Assembly: GCF_048771995.1 (NCBI RefSeq)
Contig: NC_133030.1
Location: 58,126,001-58,190,000 of the forward strand
DNA from: Taeniopygia guttata
Taxonomy: Eukaryota > Chordata > Aves > Passeriformes > Estrildidae
DNA length: 64,000 nt
Direction of reading: 5' to 3'
Shown here: piece after piece, positions 51,870-62,806 of the stretch
Position numbering within the stretch: the first letter of the stretch is position 1
Layout of the letters: the number at the start of each line of letters is the position of its first letter
Translations under genes and position numbers: made by a program
The notes under the pieces: model-generated
Seen by the model: the letters and a program-made list of their open reading frames with translations, nothing else
What the model was told of the DNA's origin: nothing
Database searches by the model: none

Positions 51870-52230
51870 TTTGGGTGGCTCCTGGGGAACAATCCCGCGT
51901 TCCCGCTCTCCCGGAGGACGCAGCTCCCGGTGCCCCCTCAGAGCCGTTCCCGCCGGGCTCCGGCCCCGCCACGGCCCAGCGCAGCCGCGCCCGCGCCCCG
52001 GGGCGGGGCTTCCGCGCGCCAGCCAATCACACCGCGCCGATTGCCTGCCGGCCCCGCCCCGCCAAACATTTCCACCAATCCCCTTCCCGCGCGTCGCTTC
52101 CTTCCCCGCCTCTAGAGCGGAAGATGGCGGCGGCTGCAGCCAATGGGGAGGCGGGGGCGGGGCCGGCAGGGGTCGCGCGGCGCGCACGCGGCGGCGGCGG
52201 CCGGGGCGGCTCTGAGGGAGCGGGAGAGGG
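51870..52230 (+). promoter_or_regulatory. Second CpG-island promoter and first exon (possibly WDR89)
   Basis: The block is dense in CpG. CCAAT boxes lie at 52023-52027, 52075-52079 and 52140-52144. GC boxes lie at 52000-52009 and around 52153-52164. A YY1-type AAGATGGCGGC lies at 52121-52131. There is no TATA box. A strong 5' splice site, GGG/GTAAGG, follows at 52231, so a first exon on the + strand probably ends at 52230. Vertebrate synteny (SGPP1, WDR89, PPP2R5E in one direction) suggests WDR89, whose human form has a non-coding first exon and long intron. PPP2R5E is the alternative. No coding exon of either was found here. Confidence 0.65.
52124..52230 (+). CDS. Possible short open frame in the first exon
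   Basis: The ATG inside the YY1 motif has A at -3 and G at +4, an excellent start context. It would encode MAAAAANGEAGAGP and further Gly/Arg/Ala-rich residues up to the splice donor, about 35 residues in all, leaving two bases for the next exon. If the exon belongs to WDR89 this would be an upstream open frame in the 5' UTR. Otherwise it may be the start of a different protein or an N-terminal extension. An ATG in this YY1 context is also common in non-coding first exons. Confidence 0.3.
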
Positions 52231-52744
52231 GTAAGGATCGGGATAAGGAACGGGATAAGGAACACTGGCAGGGACAGGGATAGCGATCCCGTAAGGGACA
52301 CTGGCAGGGACCGGGACCCGGGACACGGCCGGGATAAGGAACACCGACAGGGACAGGGATTACGATCCCGTAAGGGACACCGGCAGGGACCAGGACCCGG
52401 GACACGGCCGGGATAAGGAATACCGGCAGGGACAGGGATAAAGATCGGGATGGGGAACACCAGCAGGGACCAGGACCCGGGACACGGCCGGGATAAGGAA
52501 CACCGACAGGCACAGGGATAAGGATCCCGGTAAGGAACAGCGGCAGGGACAGGGATAAGGATCCTGGTGAGGAACACCGGCAAGGGCACAGATAAGGATC
52601 CCGTAAGGAACGGCGGCGGGGACAGGGATAAAAATGGGTATAAGGAACACCGGCAGGGATAAGGATCCCGGTGAGGAGCACCGACAGGGATAAGGATCGG
52701 GATAAGGAACACCGGCGGGCCAGGGATACAGGGATAAGGATCCG
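52231..52744 (+). repeat. Minisatellite of GATAAGGAACACCGGCAGGG-type units
   Basis: A degenerate array of about 14 units of roughly 36-40 bp, built from GGGATAAGGA, ACACCGGCAGGGAC, AGGGATAAGGATCCCG and variants such as GGACCCGGGACACGGCC. It starts exactly at the 5' splice site of the CpG-island exon and runs into a CR1 tail. GTAAGG occurs at 52231, 52291, 52370, 52530 and 52603, and GTGAGG at 52567 and 52671. Long antisense frames through it (Pro/Leu/Ser-rich) are a by-product of the repeat. Confidence 0.9.
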
Positions 52745-52905
52745 GTAGGGAACAGCCTGCCCAGGTGGAATCGCGGTCCCTTGGAAGCGTTCAGAACCAT
52801 GTGGATGTGGGGACACGGGTTAGCGGTGGCCTTGGCAGTGCTGGCTTAATGTCTGGACTGGATCATAAATGTCCTTTTCAACCTCAATGATTTGTGATTT
52901 AATGA
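52745..52905 (+). mobile_element. CR1 LINE 3' end beside the minisatellite
   Basis: The blocks AACAGCCTGCCCAGGTGG, TCCCTTGGAAGCGTTCAG, AACCATGTGGATGTGGGGAC, GGACTGGATCATAAATGTCC and TTTTCAACCTCAATGATTTG match the sense CR1 3' end. The tail has the ATGATTTGTGATTT form. The copy is short and 5' truncated. Confidence 0.88.
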
Positions 52906-53867
52906 AATATATTTCATAATATGAGGTCAGTGTCAGGTGGGAATCTTTATTAATGATAGTAACAATGTAAAATAACAAGCCCCACACCCAAACAAATCTG
53001 GAAAAGGTCAGAAAAAGAGATGAAAGTTGCAGTTTGGGGTTTTTTGTTTGGTAGTTGTATTCTTTTGGGGAAAAAATGAAAAGAAACTTTTCTATGGTTT
53101 CTAAAAAAGTAGTTACAGAAATTACTGCCAAAACTGTGATATACATATCCTAAACTTTTATTTTCTATAATCAACAGATATCCTTCAGTAGGCTGTGCTC
53201 CAGAATTAACTTCTCCTAAAAGATACAGGGAGTAGAACTGTCAATTCTGTGTTTTGTTACTGGCACATATTGGTTATAATCCTATAATTCTAAACTAATT
53301 TTTTCTAGACACGTGTTACATATTTGAAAGAATGCAGAAACACAAGCTCTTTTCTTAGCATGCTGGTTTTTAGATCTGTAAAAACTTTGTTCTCAGAACT
53401 AAGTTATGCTAATGCCTTTTATTTCCTCATATTTTCAGTGGGTTTCCTGTTTGAGAGAATAATCAGATTCAGTGAAGTGTCTGTGCAGAGCAGCTCCTTG
53501 AAGATAATTGTCCCTGCCAGCAGAGTGATTAGACAGGTTTGTGTTCATGTGAACCCCATGGTTTCTAGGTGCTAATTTTAACACTGTGCTTGTTTGTGTT
53601 GGTTTCTGTTTGTTTAAAGACTGGTGGAGTTGTTTGTGTTTTCCTCCAAATCTCTTTTTATGGGGTCAAGGAACAGCCCTGTAGGGAAAGGTGGGCCTGG
53701 AATTCCTGGACAGCCTCTGCATGCATTGGCCTGACCTGGGGCCTGCCTCTTTCTTCTGTAGTCTCCGACCTTTTGGAAATAAATGTATTAATTTTCTTCC
53801 CACATAAGAGGTCTTCTGTGCATGAATTGATGGTGTTCAGGTGGCTTAAAATGTTTTTTTACAAAAT
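52906..53867. other. Probable intron, nothing recognised
   Basis: Unique-looking AT-leaning sequence. Short frames such as 53324-53575 on the + strand match no family I know. Confidence 0.5.
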
Positions 53868-54242
53868 AACATAGAATCATAGAATGGTTTGGATTGAAAG
53901 GGACCTTAAATCACCTCATTCCAACCATTCCCTGCATCTTCCACCAGGTTACTCCAAGCCCCATCCAGACTGGCCTGGAGCACTCCCAGGGATGGGGCAG
54001 CCACAGCTGCTCTGGGAAACCTGTGCCAGGGTCTCACCACCCTCACAGGGAAGAATTTCTTCCTGCCCCCTCTCAGTTTAAATCCATTTTACCTTGTCCT
54101 GTCACTCCAGGGTCTGGTGAAGAGTCTCTCTCCATCTTTCTTGCAGGCTCCCTTCAGGTACTGGAAGGCTGCAATTATGTCACCCCCAAAGTCTTCTCTT
54201 TTCCAGGCTGAACAATCCCAATTTTCTCAACCTTTCAAGATG
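53868..54242 (-). mobile_element. CR1 LINE 3' region, well preserved
   Basis: Reversed CR1 on the + strand: ATAGAATCATAGAATGG, TTTGGATTGAAAGGGACCTT, CACTCCCAGGGATGGGGCAG, ACCTGTGCCAGGGTCTCACC, CTTGTCCTGTCACTCCAGG, CCCTTCAGGTACTGGAAGGC and CCAGGCTGAACAATCCCAAT. About 375 bp of recognisable sequence, making it one of the longest and youngest-looking copies in the window. The flank repeats at its ends were not resolved. Confidence 0.95.
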
Positions 54243-55504
54243 AATTTTTTTTAAATGCTTTTTTCTTTCACTGCATCATTTTTGCAGGGCAGCCCTGGGG
54301 GCAGGTCTGTACCTGACTGCGTGGGAGGTCTCCTGAGAGACCAGATGGTTGTTGCCTGCTGGCAGCATTTTCCAGCTTTGTTGTGCTTTTTATTTGAAGT
54401 ATAAAAATAATGGCATTTCCAAGCATTTCTGGGGAGAAAAAAAAAAAGAAAAAGAGGCAAAACAGAAGGAAATCAGCACTACCATGCTGCTCAGCTGTGT
54501 TGATACCAAACTGCCTCTGCAGACAGTCCAAAACTTGGGTTTATTTGGTGAGTGAAAAGATGGTTTTTATGGGGCTCGGCTTCTCCTGTGTGAGGGCAAA
54601 CCCGTTAGTGGCTTTCACACCAGACATTAAAAAGAAGTGTTGAGAATTGTGAATCAGGGTCTTGGCAAGGTTTGGGACTGTGCTTTTGTGCTCCAAAGCA
54701 GTTCAGGTGCAAGATGGGCAATGGAGGATATAAGAAAAGCAGAAAATCCCTTGTGGGGTTAGGAAATTCAGCCTCAAACATGCCTTTGCTCTCTTCAGGG
54801 ACCTTCATCCACTTCTCCCTTAGTTCTTCCCCTTCTCATGTCCCTGCAACTGTCCCCTTTCCTTCAATAGAGGAGTTAAACGCAAAAGAGTTACATAAAT
54901 TCTTGCTGGTGTGTTTTCCTCTCTTATTTCATCCTGCATTTAATTTGGGGCTGGTTAGTTAAATACATGTGGAGGTAACTTCTGCACATGACTGAGACAG
55001 TGCTTTTTTAGCTTCTTAAGTGAGTGGAAGGTGGAGGGACTTGGAAATGGGATAGAGATGGATGCTTTGGTAAATAAATCATTAGGCTGGGAGTGAAAGA
55101 TGTCTGATGCTAAAATATTGCCTTGGTTGAATTGTTTCTGTGATGTATTTTTGCCTTAGCTGATACTTCAATGCAAGTTTAACAAAATATTTGAGTAAGA
55201 AGAAAGCAGGAAGTGGGGGTGGGAAAGAAGAAGCTCAGTCAGTGTTCAGGACTGTAAAAATCACACTCAAATTGCAGCAGCACAAACACTGGGTAATTCC
55301 ATGAGGCTGTTCTGAAGGTCCCAGCATAGAATGTGTTTTCTGTCCTGTTTCTAAGTATTATATAATGAGTCTTTTCAACAGCCAAAATAATTTAGAAGTA
55401 TTGGCAGGAAGCAAATATTTGCAGCTGTCCATTTTACAAGTCCATATTATGCTATAAACTTTTCAGTCTGATGAATTTTGATTCTGTTTATGTCAGGTGT
55501 TCAA

Positions 55505-55600
55505 GTCCAGCAGGACTATTACATTATCTAGTCTGATCTCCTTTGCAACATAAACCATCTGTAGTGTTGTTTATACCCTTTACAGACTTTACATTAATTT
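55505..55600 (-). mobile_element. Weak ancient CR1-like fragment
   Basis: ATTATCTAGTCTGATCTCC followed by AACATAAACCATCTG resembles the reversed 3' end of old reptile CR1 elements. The match is short and diverged, so the call is tentative. Confidence 0.35.
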
Positions 55601-57199
55601 ATCACCTCTTTTTCACATTAATCTCAAAGCCCTTCTTCAAGATTGTTAATATTAATCAGGATTTTGTATTATTTTTTATCGCACTGTTTATATTGCTGAA
55701 AATGTTTTAAGGTGACCTTAATGTTTAGTTTGAGACTAAATGTGCAGCAGATAGAGGAATGCAAATATTTAAAAATTTATTAGTTCCTATTGTTTTCGTC
55801 TTTGAGACTTGTTTTATATAAGAATGCACTGTGGCCTTGAAAGGGCACTTGCTATTCCTTTTTATTTCTGTAGTTTTCCAGATAAATGATATCCTAATAA
55901 AAAAATCAAAATGAAAGGGTTCTTTGTTTAATATGGCAACTGAATCTTATCTGTAGAAATGCAGGTGCATTAAAACACTCCTAGTTCTTATGCTGACTTG
56001 ATTAAATTATGCAAATCCAAAATTAGTTTTAAAGTACAGTGATTGTTTTGCTGTATTGTTTATAACCTTTCTTGTAATTGCTTTATTTCTTCAGCAAAAA
56101 TGTAATTTTTTTTGTATTTTAACTGATTAACAGCTTTTAACTTGCACCTCTCTGCAGCTCACCATCTGAGCTTATCTCTTACCATACTGAGATCTTTCCT
56201 TTTTCCCCTGCCTGTTATTTCAAGGCAAAACCGTTGCTCAGCTTCTCATTAAAAATAAGATACGAAAGTGCTGTTAAATTGGTGAAAAGACAGCCCAACT
56301 AAATTTAGTTAAAATTGGCAAACTGGAGTTGTATGCTGGCAGTACCTGTAATAGGAACCTATATTGTTCACTTTTCAATAATTTGAGGATCTTTTAATAA
56401 TAATAATTTGTGTATATTTGTTGCTATGGGAAAGAGTGGGAGAGCTGAAATTAGGTGTTATTACTCCTTTGTGCAATCAGAAGGGACAAGCAGCTGTGAA
56501 AGCAAAATTTCTTGTTTAGAAACATACAGCTCTTACTAGCAATTCTGACTTCAATTTTTATGTGGCTCATGAAGGAGTTTTTTGAGGTAAGAGGATTTGA
56601 TTTTAGTTTGTTCAATGTCTGCCAGGATATATATGGAAATACATGACTCAGATTTGAAAGGGAGAAAGATTTAAAGAAAAGTTAATTTTAGTGATTTAAT
56701 GTCTTGGGCAACTATTATTTTGCATGTGCATTGAACACTCCTGCTTCAGGAATGTTTGTGGGAGATAGATATGAGTGTAAGAGGTTGAGAAAAGAAGGGT
56801 TTTGTGCTTGCTGGGTTTGGTTTGTTCACTCCTCTTCCCTAGGAAATGTGAGTGATGGAGTTTCTGGGATCAGCACTTGCTGCATGCTAAAAGAGCAAAA
56901 ATACAAATACACACAAAGTCAGTCCTTCCCTGTATGTTTATGTGCGTTGGTATGAAGTCAGAATGATCTAAATCTGTGGATTAAAGTCACCAAGTGAGAC
57001 TTTAATAAAGCACGTGTATATTTTTAACCTCTGATCATTCAGAAAGAAAAGTTGTGGCGTAGTTGAATTTGGTCGGCTTTTTCTTCTCCCGTTTTTTGTG
57101 CTAGGCAGTTCTAAGCGACGGCTGTGATTTTTGATTAACGTTCTGCTTTGAGGAAGGGAGGCTTTTAAAAGGAATTAAAAACACAGGTGCTTTATTAAC

Positions 57200-57290
57200 A
57201 CTCGCGTTAATTATTATTGTCTCGGTAATTCGCGGCCGCTCTCCGGGCCGGTCACTGGCGACACCCGGTGGCCGAGAGCGGAATGACAGC
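57200..57290. promoter_or_regulatory. Small CpG cluster with a NotI site
   Basis: About 90 bp rich in CpG (CTCGCG, TTCGCGGCCGCTC, TCCGGGCCGG, CCCGGTGGCCGAGAGCGG) stand out from AT-rich surroundings. The stretch CTCTCCGGGCCGG and CCGGTGGCCGAGAG is an imperfect inverted repeat. It may be an intronic enhancer or alternative promoter. No exon or splice pattern is apparent. Confidence 0.35.
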
Positions 57291-57774
57291 CCCTGGCAGT
57301 GTGTCCCATCCTTTGGGGCTTTCCCACCCCAAATCCTTGGGATTGGAACGTGGCTGTGTGGAGGGGCTCCTGCTGCCCCGGCACTGACAGGAGGCCACCT
57401 TAAGCTGGAAGCTGCGTGCTCTCTGTGCACACACATGCCTTACTAAGGTCTTAATGCTGCTTTTGAAGCTGAGCAAATAAGGTGTCTTGTTATTGTCTGC
57501 CTGGCAGCGTGGTAATGAGCCAGTTTATCTCAGAGTTGCTTGTTTCTCAGTCTGCCTTCCTATTTGGGTTCTTTGCTGTGCAAGGACAGCGGTGGGTGCC
57601 AGGCTGGCGGGGTTATAAAAGCAGATGAAGACAGTTAAAAGTTTTTACCCCTGCTGTTATAACTGGGAAGTATTTTGCTAGCTAAATTTTATGATTTCTG
57701 CTCCATGTTTTATTTATGGTCAGTTTATACTTTTAAGCTCTTGTGCCAGTATTGTTCTTGAGTAGCTCCCCTCC

Positions 57775-57905
57775 CTCCCCAGCATTTATTCCTTTGATGT
57801 ATTTGTAGATAGTAATTGTATCCCCTTCAGTCTCTGTCTTTGCCAAGCTATACAAGGCAAAGCATCCAGCTATTTCTTGTGAAATAAACAGTCCATTACC
57901 TGCAT
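57775..57905 (-). mobile_element. Old CR1 LINE fragment
   Basis: On the + strand, GATGTATTTGTAGATAGTAA, TTGTATCCCCTTCAGTCTC and TTTGCCAAGCTATACAAGGC match the reversed body of old CR1 elements (the 'ATCATATCCCCTCTCAGCC' region). It is diverged and partial. Confidence 0.6.
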
Positions 57906-60900
57906 GATCTAACCCTTCCTTCTCTGCACTTGATTATGGCTTAGTTATCAAGGCATTGGCCTCAGCACAGGGCACTGCTGGGAGCCTGCTGTGACCCTGT
58001 GAAATATGAGTTTATTTAAGCACTGAGAGCAAACATGGCTTGAGAGCAGGGTTATTAAAATGCAAAAACCTCTTGACTTTGCTTTTTATCCCTGTCTTTT
58101 TTTGGGGCAACAGGCTGCTGAAGATGTTGGAAAGGTATTTTTGGATCTCAGAAAAGTAAGTTCCCCACCGAGGTCTTCAGGGTTCTTGGGTCCTAACAAA
58201 AACATGGAGTTCTGGTTTGGCCAGCAGGGATTGTCTGTGCTGCTGCATACAGCAGATCTCTTGATCAGAAAATCTGGAGTATCAATACCTGCACACTTTC
58301 TCCTTTGTCCTTCCCTTTCATGATTTTATTTCTTGAGTCTGAGTCCTAAATCACTTAGAGAGTGAAAAAAAGTTGATTGTGAACTTCCGGGTAGAGTATG
58401 GAAAATCACTGTGCATTTGAGTGTCATAAAAAGTAAAAGCTGAATTTTTCTGTAGTTTTTTTTTTTTTTTTTTAAATCATTTATGGCATTGATGAAGCTG
58501 CTGCTGGAGTTCCATGTGTGGTTCGAGAGAAAGCACTGTCTAAAGGCTCCTAAAAACAAAGAGCTGAAGACAGTCCTTTGCATGGCTTCAATGTCCACAC
58601 CCTCATTGCCTTAGCATCTTCTGTGGAGACTCAAAAGTAAATTCTCCTGATCAGGATAAAGGCAACATAGCTCTGAAACCCTTTATTTCAGCCTCTTCCA
58701 TCTTCCTGTTGTCACGTAGATTACATCTTTTCCTTTTGTCTGCTGCAAAGCATTGAAAATTGAACTTAGGGCATGATAAAGGTTCAGCAGAGCCCCCAGC
58801 TGTCAGACTGTGCACAAAGAGCATGTTTTGGAAACTGATAGTCTGTGAACTATCACGGGCACACAGGGATCTCAAGTTTCTCTTATTGCTTTGAAACTGG
58901 AGAGGGTCTGACAAATTACCTTGACGTGGGGATGTTCTGGAGTAGCTAAATATAAAAAAATGGATGTTGTGGGATGTGACTGGCACAGACACCTTGGTGA
59001 TCTGCAACTTCTGGGGAAGCAGATGAGGAAAATGAAGAGAAGTTGTTTTCCCTGCATAGGCTTGGCAGATGTTTGTGCCTGTGCAATACATCTGGAACTG
59101 CAGAGAATTGCTTGTGCAGTGATGTTAGAGTGGGGCTAAGAATTACCAAGCACACAAATGTTGTTTGTTTTGTACTCCCCTATATCTGCATGTTTAGGGG
59201 AATCTTCTTACCTATTCAGCAGTGACTGATTTAAGCTTGGGTTGTTAAGAAAAGAGACTTGAAAACATAATAGTTTTGTGTTTTGAAGAATGAGCTCTGA
59301 TAATGAAGTGTACTTCAGGTAAATTACTGTTGTGAAAGAATTTCTGAAGTATTCCAGTAAATAAAACATTGACTTTATGTCATTGTAGGTATTTTGGCAC
59401 CAGTGTGTGTGGTAGTAGAAGCTCTTTTTCCAATTACAGTAGTTTCTTTATATTCTTTTATTATGGTTCCTGCTAAATTCAGGCTGAAATTTCCCAGGCT
59501 TCCTGTGGTGTAGAAATAAATTCTTTGGAAGAATTTCAGCAAGTTTTATTAATATTTGGGAAGACTTCTTACTTTTTTCCAGATTTTCCTGACTTTTCCT
59601 GTTTTCCATTTCTTCTATATGAGGATGCTGGTAGTAAATGGCAGTGTCTAAATTGAAGGAAATAAATGGTGTTGTTGCAGAGTCACTAAATTATTCATGC
59701 AGCTGTGTAAGTAATTTTTTCCTTTCACCTTTCTCTGTAGGGTGGATCATTGGTTTTACCCATTCATGTGGTGTTTTGTTCAGCTTAAAATGGCCCTGAA
59801 AATTGTCACTATTGGAGTCCTTTCTTGTAATCCCAGATTTGAAAGAGCATCAGGGCACTTTCTGATTGTGGAATTTGCAGGTGCACCACAGTGTCACAGT
59901 GACTTTTGCATTGTATCTTGTAGTGCAGACCTTCAGAATGAGGCTTTTTGTGTGAAAGTGTGCTGCTGAATGTGCTCACTAATGTTTGTGTGCACAAGGA
60001 TTGTGAATTGGGCAAATACTGTCCTTGTTTCACTGGTTGGGAAGGTGAGGAGTGAATGTTGGCCCTTGCTGGGAATTGCTCAGCAAGCTGTTCTTCCACA
60101 GTCTGTACTGGCAAGTGTTTGTAGGCAAATCCACTTAGATAAATACTTTATTTCTGTCTGATTTGAGATGACCATCTCAGTGCATACCTCTGGTGCCAAG
60201 TCAGACAGCAAAGCTGTTGGACCTCTTCACAAAGGAAAATGCTGTTAGTGAGCATGAACCTCCTCTGAGCTGCTCGTGGCAGCTGTGCTGAAGTGTGAAT
60301 GGATCAAAACTTAATGCCACATGCAGGTGACCATTGTACCCTCTGTGTTTGATTTCCAGCAGCTGTGGCTGTCTGCTATTTGAGAGGCTGTTTAGCTCTG
60401 TATCTTCTTTCCTTGCTTGTGGTTACAAGAAGCCATCTCAGTGTGATGTGTTCGGTGGGAGGTGCTCACAGGAGAAAGGAAATGACTTTTCTGTGGTGGC
60501 TGTGGTATGATGGGATAAGCACAAGTGCAGGAGGCTGAGACTTGGATTCTCTTTGAGGTTTGCAGCAGACTGGCAGGATAGCTGTGGTTCATTTACAGGC
60601 ACAAACCTCATCTTTGACCCCCATGTCAGAAACTTGCTCAGTGCAGAAGCCAGGACCCAACACTAGGACAGTTTTCCTGTTCTCCAGAATCCACCTGAGG
60701 ATGCAGCATTTATTGTTCACCTGTTCAGAGGCTTCTGAGAGTGCAATTTAGGCATAGTCAACTTTTCAGAGTGTTTTTGAATACAATATTCTTTGCCAGA
60801 AAAAAAGAAGGAAACATAATATATTGATTTTAGAATACAAACAGCCCAATTGCAGTATCTTTTCTGTAATTTGCCCTTTGCCTGGGACTCTTTCAGACCT

Positions 60901-62436
60901 GTCTTCATGAAACAGGATTGCTGCTGCTGCAGCTTTTGCCAGCTTGATCTGAGAATAGCCATGAGAGCAAAACAGAGCATCTCTTATCCTCTTATTTCTC
61001 CTTTATTGGATGACCACCTCACCCACACCTGGATGCAGTCTCATTCTCTATCTGCTGAGGTCACTGCAAGGAAAGCTCCCCCTCACAGGGAAGTTCTTGG
61101 CTGCGTCCAGCTGCTCATGGCAGAGTGGGATTTCAGGGACAGCTTCCTTTGTGTCACCAGCATGGAACTGGATGAAAAGATTGAAAAAGGGATATTCTCA
61201 AACATGTTAGAATTATTGTTTTACACAGTTTCTTAGAGTATTTAGAAGCTCTTTCCCATGTTTCTTTCAGGGTATTCTGAATTGTTCTAGAGAAGGTAGG
61301 TTAGCAATCTGAGCATCGTATCTTAATAAATTTGTCTTAATTTTGAAGCCAAAATTTGTACTTTGGCATTTTTATAATTTTGTATAGTGTGGTCTATCTC
61401 ATTTGAGTTTTTTAATTGTACATTGGATTATTCTCCACTTTTTCAATTGGTCATCTGATCTTATGCAGCTCTTTACCATCTCTTTGGTTCATGCATTTCT
61501 GTCAATAGGCTTTCAATTACTCAAGCTTGAATGTTAATTCATTGCACTTTGGACCTGAAGGCATGCCTAATGTTCTAGATCTCTGTAGATCTTCATAATG
61601 TTTTCCAGTGTTGGAGGCAAAATCAGGACAGGTCTTTCTCATTTGAATGCAGAATCCTACACAAATAAAAAAACCCCAATCTGAAAGTTTCCTTTTGATG
61701 ACAATAGTCACTGTATAGTTTTTGTGATCGATGCTTTTAAAGCTATGTTTGATCCAATTCTGAAGTTGTATTTGCAATCTCTCTCTATGGATGTCCAGTA
61801 TAATATTCAAAAGAGGTTTTGTTTCCAGTATAATATTCAAAAAGAGGTTTTGTTTTTTATGTGAACACTTGCTTATACCCCCAAAAGATGAGTGCAGAAT
61901 AGTTGTAGTTTCCATTTTTAAAAATTTAAAAAAATTATTGAATCCCAAAGCACTGAGCACCTGGGCCTTTTTCTCTTTCTTCTTTCCTACCTCTGTCTCT
62001 TACTTTTTCCCTCCAACCAATACTGTTTAAGGCCATTTCCTTGGTTCTCTCTCCCACCTACAACTCCTCTCTCCATTGCTAAACAGAATTGTACCCCAAA
62101 GCTCAGTCCTGGTGGGAGGGCAGGAATTGATTTTGTGAAAGGCAAGTAGCTTGGTAGACCTAATTTTTTTGATCTTCCCATAGACTTTGTGTTTTATCTT
62201 TGTCCTCCTTTCTATTCTACTGATACAATTTTCTCTGTACTGCAAATGAAGAATTACATGGAGCTTCTTTCTGACTGTGCCTTACATTTGGAAACGAGAT
62301 GTAGCTGATTGGAGAGGATAAAATAATTCTCTTGGCAGTTACATCTTGTCTCTGCACTTCAGCATAGCTTCTTGTGCATTTTATTCCCTTCCTTCCTGAT
62401 TACTAAATGCACTTTGCCTTCAGCAGTCTTGATGCT
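57906..62436. other. Probable intron, no gene recognised
   Basis: Unique-looking sequence with a T run at about 58457-58474 and a 30-bp tandem duplication at 61795-61855. Open frames of up to about 147 codons on both strands resemble nothing known. No CpG island, tRNA or clear transposon was recognised. Confidence 0.5.
61795..61855 (+). repeat. Two-copy tandem duplication of about 30 bp
   Basis: CCAGTATAATATTCAAAAG followed by AGGTTTTGTTT (61795-61824) is repeated at 61825-61855 with one extra A. It is nearly exact and therefore recent, probably a replication-slippage product. Confidence 0.9.
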
Positions 62437-62806
62437 GTGCTCTCCCTGCACTGGGGCACTGCAGCACTGCTGTGCTCTCCTGCATTAGAGCGGTGCAGCA
62501 CTGCTGTGCTCTCCCTGCACTGGGGCAGTGCAGCACTGCTGTGCTCTCCCTGCACTGGGGCAGTGCAGCTCTGATCTGCTCTCCCTGCACTGGGGCGGTG
62601 CAGCACTGCTGTGCTCTCCCTGCACTGGAGCAGTGCAGCACTGCTGTGCTCTCCCTGCACTGGGGCAGTGCAGCACTGCTGTGCTCTCCCTGCACTGGGG
62701 CAGTGCAGCTCTGATCTGCTCTCCCTGCACTGGGGCGGTGCAGCACTGCTGTGCTCTCCCTGCACTGGAGCAGTGCAGCACTGCTGTGCTCTCCCTGCCT
62801 TGGCAG
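62437..62806 (+). repeat. 35-bp minisatellite with 140-bp higher-order repeat
   Basis: About ten units of TGCAGCACTGCTGTGCTCTC plus CCTGCACTGGGGCAG. Unit variants are A (consensus), B (CTCTGATCTG, ending CGG) and C (GAGCAG). The order A-A-B-C at 62494-62633 is repeated base for base at 62634-62773. Each unit junction can form the hairpin CTGCACTG-GGG-CAGTGCAG. The 35-bp length shifts frame each unit, and the array has no stop codon in any - strand frame. The long apparent frames here are therefore repeat artefacts. Confidence 0.96.

Larger units (their letters stand above)
54243..57774. other. Probable intron, with a weak old CR1 trace and a small CpG cluster
   Basis: No exon is recognised. 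A weak ancient CR1-like match lies near 55505-55600 (ATTATCTAGTCTGATCTCC, GCAACATAAACCATCTG on the + strand, so reversed). A CpG cluster at 57200-57290 is listed separately. The rest is AT-rich. Confidence 0.45.

Noticed and set aside
51846-52816. - strand frames of 288, 234 and 146 codons rich in Pro, Leu and Ser
   Set aside because: The minisatellite unit lacks stops on that strand, and the peptide periodicity simply follows the DNA repeat.
62437-62806. CRISPR-like array
   Set aside because: The units are contiguous with no unique spacers and the genome is eukaryotic. It is a minisatellite.
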